Positions 16,527 through 22,203 of a stretch of DNA of 22,203 nt are shown here, in pieces. The position numbers were made by a program, and so were the translations under genes. The first letter of the stretch is position 1; every line of letters begins with the position of its first letter. A model generated the notes under the pieces. It ran no database searches, was not told the origin of the DNA, and worked only from the letters and a program-made list of their open reading frames with translations. The stretch is from Micrococcales bacterium (GTDB lineage: Bacteria > Actinomycetota > Actinomycetes > S36-B12 > UBA5976). The DNA is taken from assembly GCA_024640585.1 (NCBI GenBank), contig JAHEEQ010000138.1, positions 1-22,203 on the forward strand. The letters run 5' to 3'.

Positions 16527-17375
16527 GCAATCGCTGTCGTCACGGACTCAACTGCGTGTATTCCAAAATATGTGGTTGAACGAGATCGCATCTCAGTTGT
16601 TCCAGTTCAAGTCACGATTGATGACACAACTCGCGATGAAGGGGCGGAACTAAATTCTTTGGCAGTTCTGTCTGCTCTCAATATCGGTAAATCAGTAACA
16701 ACAAATCATCCATCTACACAAACTTTTCAAAATCTATTTTCCACCTTACAGATGCAAGGTTTTGACGAAATTATTGCAATTCATTTATCTTCTGAACTGT
16801 CTGCAACATATTCGGCGTGCGTTACTGCGGCGCGTGAGTCTGTAATTCCTGTGCGAGTTATAGATAGTCGTTCGATTGGGTTGGGCCTTGGATTTGCAGT
16901 GATGGCAGCAAGCGCAGCAGTCAAACGAGGATTGAGTGTTGCAGAGGTTGCAGAGGTTGCCATCAACAAAGGCAAAGCAGCTAGAACTTGGTTGGCAGTT
17001 GAGACCGTTGATCACCTTCGAAAAGGTGGACGAATTGGAACTGCTCAAGCAATAGTTGGCACCGCACTTGGTATTAAACCGATTTTGGAAATAGTTGGCG
17101 GCAAAGTAGTGCCGTTCGACAAGGTGCGAACAAGCGTTCGCGTAAATTCACGATTGGTTGAACTCGCTATCCAAGCTGCAAATGAAATTGATGGCAAGGC
17201 TGAGGTTGGGGTTCAACATAGCGGCAATCGAGATCGCGCAGATTCGCTCGCAAAAGAAATCGGCAAAGCTTTGCCAGGCACATCAGTTGTGGTTGCGGAA
17301 CTTGGCGCAGTTTTGAGTGCACATGCAGGACCTGGGGCAGTAGCCGTCACTGTTTCACCAGTTCTTTCTTACTAG
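16524..17375 (+). CDS. DegV family protein (fatty acid-binding, FakB-like)
   Basis: A 283-residue DegV protein. The family binds a fatty acid, and in Firmicutes FakB members present it to the kinase FakA for incorporation into phospholipid. The N-terminal VVTDSTACIP, the VTTNHPSTQTF segment, the IHLSSELSATYSAC motif that contacts the ligand carboxylate, and VIDSRSIGLGLGF are all present. No kinase partner is in the window. The same position after the synthetase region is held by degV (Rv2417c) in mycobacteria. A short in-frame repeat (VAEVAEVA) lies near residue 140. Ligand and role are unknown here. Confidence 0.93.
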   Translation: MAIAVVTDSTACIPKYVVERDRISVVPVQVTIDDTTRDEGAELNSLAVLSALNIGKSVTTNHPSTQTFQNLFSTLQMQGFDEIIAIHLSSELSATYSACVTAARESVIPVRVIDSRSIGLGLGFAVMAASAAVKRGLSVAEVAEVAINKGKAARTWLAVETVDHLRKGGRIGTAQAIVGTALGIKPILEIVGGKVVPFDKVRTSVRVNSRLVELAIQAANEIDGKAEVGVQHSGNRDRADSLAKEIGKALPGTSVVVAELGAVLSAHAGPGAVAVTVSPVLSY

Positions 17376-17444
17376 TCGCTAAAAGACCACTACAGATTTC
17401 TTTGAACAATTAAATTATTTTTCACTTCTTAGTTTTTGATTTGC

Positions 17445-17461
17445 GCACAATATTATTGTGC
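17445..17461 (+). promoter_or_regulatory. 17-base perfect palindrome overlapping the comEA start codon
   Basis: GCACAATATTATTGTGC is a perfect inverted repeat with 8-base arms and a single central T. Its right arm contains the GTG start codon of comEA (17458-17460). CACAAT within it (17446-17451) can also serve as a -10 box 6 bases before that start. The loop is too small for an RNA hairpin, so a dimeric DNA-binding repressor site is the simplest reading. No regulator is encoded nearby and binding is an inference. Confidence 0.5.
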
Positions 17462-18006
17462 AGATTCAGTGGAGTGAACATAAGCAATACGTAGTGCCAG
17501 TCATAACAATCATTTTAGGAGTGGCAGGCTGGTTTTGGCTCCAAGAACCAACTGAAATTCCTATCTCTGATGTATCAATTTCACCTGCAATTGAAAGCCC
17601 GAGTGATGCTGTTGTAACTGTATATATAACGGGCAAGGTCGTTCATCCTGGTGTCATCGAGCTTCCAGTCGGTTCACGCGTGATTGACGCAATTTCGGCT
17701 GCTGGTGGATTGACCATAAAACTTCCAGATCTAAATCTCGCAAGAACGCTGGTGGACGGAGAACAAATAGTTGTTTCAAAATCTTCCAAAAAAAGTCAAA
17801 CCACAACCAGCGGCAAAATAAATCTTAATGATGCCGATCAAGCTACTTTGGAAACCGTTCCAGGGATTGGCCCTGTAATGGCTCAACGAATAATCGATTT
17901 TCGACAATCACATGGAAGATTTCAATCGCTTAGCGACCTGGATGCCATATCTGGCATAGGTCCTTCATTGATGGGCGAATTTCAAAAAACCTGTGTAGTC
18001 GAATGA
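17458..18006 (+). CDS. comEA: ComEA, competence DNA-binding protein
   Basis: ComEA binds double-stranded DNA at the outer face of the membrane and hands it to the ComEC channel. The 182-residue protein has an N-terminal membrane anchor (about residues 12-30; VPVITIILGVAGWFWL), an SLBB domain (about 54-105; VTVYITGKVVHPGVIELPVG), a short Ser/Lys linker, and paired helix-hairpin-helix motifs at 120-180 (INLNDADQATLETVPGIGP, LDAISGIGPSLM). The GTG start at 17458 has no Shine-Dalgarno and may be leaderless; a later in-frame GTG would cut into the membrane segment. Its stop overlaps comEC by 4 bases (ATGA). Confidence 0.92.
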   Translation: MQIQWSEHKQYVVPVITIILGVAGWFWLQEPTEIPISDVSISPAIESPSDAVVTVYITGKVVHPGVIELPVGSRVIDAISAAGGLTIKLPDLNLARTLVDGEQIVVSKSSKKSQTTTSGKINLNDADQATLETVPGIGPVMAQRIIDFRQSHGRFQSLSDLDAISGIGPSLMGEFQKTCVVE

Positions 18007-20273
18007 AGGGAAGGCATTTTGATTTCAGATTTGCCTACCTTGCATTTGGACTCTGGATTGGCAGTTTGGCTTGGTTCTCGTACTCGACCAATTCCAAGCA
18101 CTGGTTGGTTTTGCTATTCGCAGGCCTTTTAGCCATATTTAGATTTGTCCCTAACAAAAGACTTTTTACGATCTGCCTAATAATTGGTCTTTCAATAACT
18201 TCGGGTAGATATTTATGGCTTCACCATTCGGATGAAGAGATAAAAACCCTTAGCAATCAAAATCATTTCTTCACAGTTACAAGTGATCCGCAGCTTGTGG
18301 AAGAGAGATTTTCAGGATCGCTTAATTTCAAGAAAGACCTATACCTTTATGCAGATTTGAATGATGTAGGTCTTTATTTGCCAGTAGCGCTAACAGTTGA
18401 TCAAAGCGATTCCAATTTGGCAAAAGCGCAGCCGTCTTCTGTGTGGCATTGTCGGATGAAACTTACAGCCAGCGAGGGCAATCGCCGCTATCTAGCGTTT
18501 GCGAATTGCCTAGATGAGCCCAAATTGATTGCTACTGAAAATCGCATGCAATCAATTGCTGGCATATTTAGAAGTGCGTTAGCGGAACTCACTTATAAAA
18601 CAAATAGATCGGCTGCTGCAGCCTTGCTTCCGGGGCTGGTTGTTGGCGACAACCAAGCGCAATCTGAGGGGATGGTTAGAAATTTACGAATATCGGGGCT
18701 TGGACATTTGACTGCGGTTAGTGGCGCGAATGTTGCAATCCTGCTTCTGTTTATTCAATTTCTTCTCCAAAGAACTCAGCTGAGCGATAAGTGGCGGTTT
18801 GCATTATTGATTGCAGTACTTCTCGCCTTTGTAGTAGTGGCAAGACCGAGCCCTAGTGTGGTGCGAGCAGCGATGATGGCAGCAATCACTTTGTTGTTCT
18901 GGATAAAAGGACTGCAAAAACTTTCTGAAGGGATTTTGTTTCTAGCGATTTCAACGCTTTTGGTGATTGATCCGTGGCTAGCGATTTCTTGGGGATTCGC
19001 ACTTTCTGCAGCAGCCACTCTTGGTCTGATACTTCTTCCAAGAATGTGGGGAGTAGATGAAACCAGCTCACTATTCATCAAACTCGGTAGCACTGCATTT
19101 GCGGCTACCCTTGCCACGATGCCAATCCTGTTTGCGATGGGAAGTCCAGTCACATTTGCAACGGTGCCTGCAAATATCTTGGCTGAATTTATGGTTGCTC
19201 CAGCAACGGTCTTGGGATTGATCGCACCCTTAGTTCATTTTGTGCCACTGCTCAGTGTCTTTGCGCCATTTATTGCAAATCTCGCTATTGGGTGTTCGGC
19301 TGCAATTGTGGCTATCGCAAAATTCTTCGCAACTTCCATATTTGCAATAAATGTTTTCAGCTCTAAAGGCTTCTTATTGATGTTGTTGATTGCAATTGCA
19401 TATAAGTTTCGAAAAAACATAAAAGTAATTGTGGGTATAGTCTTTATTGCAACTTTGATACTTCTAGGCATTTCAAAATTCGAAAGCAGATGGTTTATAT
19501 CCAATTGGGAAATTGCAGTTTGCGACATCGGGCAAGGGGATTCAACTTTAATTCGAACTGGCGAGCACTCTGCTTTAGTTGTGGATACAGGTCCAGAGTC
19601 GCAATTAATGAAAGAGTGTTTGGAAACTTTCCAGATCAATCAGATCGATATGTTCGTAGCCAGCCATTTCCATGCAGACCACATCGGCGGAATAAGCGGG
19701 CTCGTAGATGTGGCACCTCCAAAGCGCGTGATTACGGCGCAGTTGAATGCACCAAACAGTGGTGTGGAAATTGTGGAGCGGGAAATTGCCCCATTGAAAA
19801 GGGAAGTCGCTAGTTTGGGTATGAGTGGCACTTTTCAGACTTCAAACTATTTTGCTACTTGGCAGGTCTTAGCGCCTGCTAGTTCACCATTAGTGGTTGA
19901 CGAATCCAATGGTTCACTAATCAATAACAATTCCGTAGTTCTACTTATCACCACGAAGCACCATCGAGTTTTGCTAACAGGCGATATTGAGGTAGAAGGT
20001 CAAGATATTTTGATGAGCAGTATTTCAAATCCGAATGTTGACATCGTAAAAGTTCCACATCACGGCTCGGCATATCAAAGTCCAGACTTCGCAGGTTGGG
20101 CGCATGCGAATTTAGCTTGGATTTCAGTAGCCAAAGAGAATTCATATGGACATCCAAACCCAACCACGATTTTGCTTTATCAAACTGCAGGTTCGCAGGT
20201 GCTGACAACCATGGATTGCGGTCATATTTCAATCGGGGCGAAAGCGCTCTCAACAAGCCGTCCATGCGTCTAG
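18003..20273 (+). CDS. comEC: ComEC/Rec2 competence DNA-uptake channel
   Basis: ComEC is the inner-membrane channel that admits one DNA strand in natural transformation. The 756-residue protein has the full family layout: N-terminal membrane helices, an external domain (about residues 80-180), the Competence membrane domain from about 220 to 490 (LRISGLGHLTAVSGANVAIL, ARPSPSVVRAAMMA), and a C-terminal metallo-beta-lactamase-like domain. The last begins VCDIGQGDSTLIRTGEH and carries HFHADHIGG at 555-563 and HHGS at 686-689, so its metal-binding and presumed nuclease residues look intact. The start lies in a 4-base ATGA overlap with comEA. Confidence 0.96.
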   Translation: MKGRHFDFRFAYLAFGLWIGSLAWFSYSTNSKHWLVLLFAGLLAIFRFVPNKRLFTICLIIGLSITSGRYLWLHHSDEEIKTLSNQNHFFTVTSDPQLVEERFSGSLNFKKDLYLYADLNDVGLYLPVALTVDQSDSNLAKAQPSSVWHCRMKLTASEGNRRYLAFANCLDEPKLIATENRMQSIAGIFRSALAELTYKTNRSAAAALLPGLVVGDNQAQSEGMVRNLRISGLGHLTAVSGANVAILLLFIQFLLQRTQLSDKWRFALLIAVLLAFVVVARPSPSVVRAAMMAAITLLFWIKGLQKLSEGILFLAISTLLVIDPWLAISWGFALSAAATLGLILLPRMWGVDETSSLFIKLGSTAFAATLATMPILFAMGSPVTFATVPANILAEFMVAPATVLGLIAPLVHFVPLLSVFAPFIANLAIGCSAAIVAIAKFFATSIFAINVFSSKGFLLMLLIAIAYKFRKNIKVIVGIVFIATLILLGISKFESRWFISNWEIAVCDIGQGDSTLIRTGEHSALVVDTGPESQLMKECLETFQINQIDMFVASHFHADHIGGISGLVDVAPPKRVITAQLNAPNSGVEIVEREIAPLKREVASLGMSGTFQTSNYFATWQVLAPASSPLVVDESNGSLINNNSVVLLITTKHHRVLLTGDIEVEGQDILMSSISNPNVDIVKVPHHGSAYQSPDFAGWAHANLAWISVAKENSYGHPNPTTILLYQTAGSQVLTTMDCGHISIGAKALSTSRPCV

Positions 20274-20282
20274 GTGGTCTGC

Positions 20283-20297
20283 CATAGTTACCCCGTG
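20283..20297 (+). promoter_or_regulatory. Candidate leaderless promoter -10 box and start of holA
   Basis: CATAGT (20283-20288) resembles a -10 box and ends exactly 6 bases before the GTG at 20295. No Shine-Dalgarno precedes that GTG. The same spacing is seen at degV and comEA. A -35 box is not evident. Confidence 0.35.
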
Positions 20298-21287
20298 GCG
20301 CATCCAATTGTCTTGATTGCAGGTGGCGAGGAATTCCTAGCCGAACGAGAAGTTCGCCGTATTCTTGTTGCAGTTCGAACCGTTGAACCAAATCTCGAAC
20401 GCCGCGATATTGACGGCTCTTCAGACACGGCAATTGAGCAATTCGTAGATGCAATCTCGCCAAGTCTTTTTGGCGAGACTCCACTTGTTGTGGTGGACAA
20501 CATCGAACAAGCCTCCGATGCACTTCAAACTGCCGTGCTAAATGCAATCGCAGATCCCCAAACCCAGACTCGCGCATTGCTCGTTCAAAAAGGCTTAGTC
20601 AAAGGTCGGGGGTTCATCGACAAAATCAAAAAGTCTGGCTCCGAAGTAATCACGGTTGAAAAACCAAAAGGTAAAGCTTTTGACGAATACATCATTACTG
20701 AATTTAAGTCCTACAAAAGAAAAATAGATGCAGACGCAGTTAAAGCACTTCGTGGTGCAGTAGGCGACGATTTGCGAATGCTCTCTGCAGCGGTCAGCCA
20801 ATTGAGTTCAGACTTAGACGCTGCAACTATTTCCGCAAAAGATGTCGAGCAGTATTACGAAGGTATGTCTGGAGTGCCGGCATACGTAATCACTGATCAC
20901 GTTTTTGAACGGCGAGTTTCGCAAGCAATCACAGCTCTTCGATGGGGAATCGAACGGGACCCAAATATGGGACCTGCGGTTGTAGCTACTGCAATCAATG
21001 CAATTCGAAGTTTGCTGAATGTAATGAATGCACCATCCGGAACAAGTGAAGCTGAAATTGCTCGACTTGCAGGCGTACCGCCTTGGAAGGTGAGAACTCT
21101 TCGAGACCAAGCACGCAAGTGGCGACCTGCAGAACTTGCAGATGCCGCGCTGTTGCTGACCTATGCAGATGCATCCCTTAAAGGTGGTCACATAAATGAA
21201 CTTGGTGCGGTTGAAGTGCTTGACCCGATTCAGAGGCAGGCACTGCTCGAACGGGTTCTCGTTGAAATGGCTGCTGTAACTCGTTGA
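20295..21287 (+). CDS. holA: DNA polymerase III subunit delta
   Basis: The delta subunit opens the beta sliding clamp as part of the clamp-loader complex. From the GTG at 20295 the protein has 330 residues, typical for the family. The N-terminal domain starts HPIVLIAGGEEFLAEREVRR, close to the family pattern around the modified P-loop, followed by LFGETPLVVVDNIEQA, EVITVEKPKG and the conserved VGDDLRMLSAAVSQL (lid region); the C-terminal collar domain includes RLAGVPPWKVRTLRDQARKW. A longer reading from the GTG at 20274 exists but starts with non-conserved residues (VCHSYP). holA after comEC is the standard order in many bacteria. It faces rpsT. Confidence 0.93.
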   Translation: MAHPIVLIAGGEEFLAEREVRRILVAVRTVEPNLERRDIDGSSDTAIEQFVDAISPSLFGETPLVVVDNIEQASDALQTAVLNAIADPQTQTRALLVQKGLVKGRGFIDKIKKSGSEVITVEKPKGKAFDEYIITEFKSYKRKIDADAVKALRGAVGDDLRMLSAAVSQLSSDLDAATISAKDVEQYYEGMSGVPAYVITDHVFERRVSQAITALRWGIERDPNMGPAVVATAINAIRSLLNVMNAPSGTSEAEIARLAGVPPWKVRTLRDQARKWRPAELADAALLLTYADASLKGGHINELGAVEVLDPIQRQALLERVLVEMAAVTR

Positions 21288-21290
21288 TAA

Positions 21291-21326
21291 TAAAAAATAG
21301 CCCCCAGCGAATCGCTAGGGGCTATT
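21291..21326 (-). terminator. Rho-independent terminator of rpsT, possibly bidirectional
   Basis: AATAGCCCC (21296-21304) pairs with GGGGCTATT (21318-21326), with an inner AGCG/CGCT stem and an AAT loop. Read on the minus strand the stem runs into TTTTTTATTA, so it ends rpsT about 10 bases after its stop codon. Read on the plus strand the T-tract is weak (TTAAAGTTTTG), so it may also slow or end holA transcripts. Confidence 0.88.
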
Positions 21327-21335
21327 AAAGTTTTG

Positions 21336-21596
21336 TTAAAGGCTATTAACTAGCGAATCAACGCCTGACTTGCGGTTTGCAGCGTTGTTCTTGTGAAGAA
21401 CGCCTTGTGAAACTGCAGTGTCTAGAGTGCGCTTTGCATCTTTTGCCAATTCAGTTGCTTCAGCCTTGTTGCCAGCTGTAACTGCTTCGCGAACCTTGCG
21501 GATTGCGGTGCGAACTGATGACTTGATGGTCTTGTTACGCTCACGTGCAACTTCATTTTGCTTGTTGCGCTTGATCTGAGACTTGATGTTTGCCAC
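21336..21596 (-). CDS. rpsT: 30S ribosomal protein S20 (bS20)
   Basis: An 86-residue, highly basic bS20 that binds 16S rRNA early in small-subunit assembly. From the GTG at 21596 it reads [15 protein letters not shown], the standard N-terminus, and it continues with the helical [14 protein letters not shown] and the C-terminal [19 protein letters not shown] longer in-frame start at 21617 would add residues before the conserved MANIKSQ and is rejected. GAAGG on the minus strand about 7 bases upstream supports the GTG. It is a single-gene unit, convergent with holA and divergent from lepA, as in many actinobacteria. Confidence 0.97.
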   Translation of the reverse strand: MANIKSQIKRNKQNEVARERNKTIKSSVRTAIRKVREAVTAGNKAEATELAKDAKRTLDTAVSQGVLHKNNAANRKSGVDSLVNSL

Positions 21597-21648
21597 AGGT
21601 ATACCTTCGTTTTTCACCCTCGAGAGGGGCTCACTTTGGAGCGGGCGA

Positions 21649-21679
21649 AGAATAGCCGTTTGGCCTACTTGTGTGCCAA
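21649..21679 (-). promoter_or_regulatory. Possible rpsT promoter
   Basis: On the minus strand TTGGCA (21679-21674) and TATTCT (21654-21649) resemble -35 and -10 boxes separated by 19 bases. A start near 21642 would give a leader of about 45 bases. The spacing is slightly long and the call was made by eye. The rest of this 150-base divergent gap must also hold the lepA promoter, which I could not place. Confidence 0.35.
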
Positions 21680-21746
21680 TCCGCTCTCAACTCATGGGAG
21701 ACTATGACCCTAATACACCCCATGAGCAGATTGAAAGAGGCAAAGC

Positions 21747-22203
21747 GTGGCTAAAAACCCACCCGGTTCAACCCCGCCCGAACTCATCCGCAATTTCTGC
21801 ATCATCGCCCATATCGACCACGGCAAGTCCACTTTGGCAGACCGGATGTTGCAAATCACTGGGGTAGTGGACGAGCGCCATATGCGAGCTCAGTATCTAG
21901 ATCGCATGGATATCGAACGCGAGCGTGGCATCACTATCAAGAGCCAAGCAGTGCGCCTACCATTCAAAGCAGACGATGGTGTCGATTACGTTCTCAACCT
22001 AATTGACACTCCAGGTCACGTGGACTTCACCTACGAAGTTTCGCGATCCCTCGCGGCTTGCGAAGGCGCAGTTTTGTTAGTTGATGCTGCCCAAGGTATT
22101 GAGGCGCAAACGCTTGCGAACCTTTACCTTGCTATGGAAAATGATCTAACAATCATTCCAGTTCTAAACAAAATCGATTTGCCAGCGGCGCAGCCTGAAA
22201 AAT
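21747..22203 (+). CDS. lepA: Elongation factor 4 (LepA), 5' part only
   Basis: The first 152 residues of the translational GTPase LepA/EF4, which acts on stalled or maturing ribosomes. G1 is [15 protein letters not shown], the switch I region reads [21 protein letters not shown]3 is DTPGHVDF, and NKID of G4 is reached just before the window ends. [14 protein letters not shown] followed by the YLDRMD spacing distinguishes LepA from EF-G and TypA. The GTG at 21747 has AAGAGG (21735-21740) upstream. The gene runs off the right edge. Confidence 0.96.
   Translation, partial: MAKNPPGSTPPELIRNFCIIAHIDHGKSTLADRMLQITGVVDERHMRAQYLDRMDIERERGITIKSQAVRLPFKADDGVDYVLNLIDTPGHVDFTYEVSRSLAACEGAVLLVDAAQGIEAQTLANLYLAMENDLTIIPVLNKIDLPAAQPEK

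Noticed and set aside
16938..16962. Short direct repeat GCAGAGGTT in degV
   Set aside because: Two copies encode a helical VAEVAEV stretch inside a conserved gene; too short to be a functional DNA repeat.
19948..20577. 209-codon open frame on the minus strand across the comEC-holA junction
   Set aside because: It lies opposite two well-supported genes, has no recognisable domain, and its composition is that of a shadow frame.
21597..21617. Longer N-terminus for S20 starting at 21617
   Set aside because: Family conservation begins at MANIKSQ (GTG at 21596), which has its own Shine-Dalgarno sequence.
21583..21867. 94-codon plus-strand frame over the rpsT-lepA gap
   Set aside because: It overlaps the real lepA start in another frame and shows no family motif; lepA at 21747 explains the region.
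1..22203. Mobile elements, CRISPR arrays, phage genes or a defence island
   Set aside because: No transposase, integrase, regular spaced repeats or defence domains are seen; every long frame fits conserved actinobacterial housekeeping order.

Overview
The window is a compact piece of an actinobacterial chromosome. The gene order is the classic actinobacterial one: mrdA - rodA - TIGR03960 - DUF2344 - rne/rng - rplU - rpmA - obgE - proB - proA - small membrane protein - nadD - LCP-like protein - rsfS - histidine phosphatase - tRNA-Ala - leuS - degV - comEA - comEC - holA, then rpsT on the opposite strand and lepA. From memory this parallels Mycobacterium tuberculosis Rv2445c-Rv2404c and the Streptomyces SCO256x-SCO26xx block. 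The DNA looks only moderately GC-rich (about mid-40s percent by eye, not counted), spacers are very short, and many genes overlap by 1-4 bases. That combination suggests a streamlined, low-GC actinobacterium such as the freshwater acI/Nanopelagicales group. The lineage is an inference and no marker gene was compared.

Region by region. (1) 2-1962: cell-elongation module, with the 3' part of PBP2 (transpeptidase) and the SEDS glycosyltransferase RodA. (2) 1969-4640: a TIGR03960 radical SAM protein and its DUF2344 partner, of unsettled function. (3) 4731-7497: RNase E/G, then L21 and L27, preceded by a readable promoter and a two-hairpin leader and closed by a strong intrinsic terminator. (4) 7580-11402: the ribosome-assembly GTPase ObgE and the first two proline-biosynthesis enzymes. 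(5) 11434-13898: a 44-residue membrane microprotein, NadD, a membrane-anchored LCP-like protein with decayed active-site motifs, RsfS and a histidine phosphatase, nearly all translationally coupled. (6) 13941-16501: tRNA-Ala(GGC) and LeuRS. (7) 16524-21287: DegV, the competence DNA-uptake pair ComEA/ComEC, and the DNA polymerase III delta subunit. (8) 21291-22203: rpsT (S20) on the minus strand with its terminator, and the start of lepA (EF4) on the plus strand, cut by the window edge.

Functionally this is housekeeping: wall elongation, ribosome biogenesis and silencing (L21, L27, ObgE, RsfS, S20, EF4), RNA decay, proline and NAD synthesis, and DNA uptake. I see no mobile element, CRISPR array, phage gene or toxin-antitoxin pair. 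No stretch longer than about 150 bases lacks a gene.

I did not find a clearly new system. The points most worth a second look are a perfect 17-base palindrome overlapping the comEA start codon, three genes that look leaderless (a -10-like hexamer exactly 6 nt before the start codon and no Shine-Dalgarno), the structured rplU leader, the degenerate LCP protein, the conserved-looking 44-residue protein before nadD, and an extra C-terminal cysteine cluster in the radical SAM protein.
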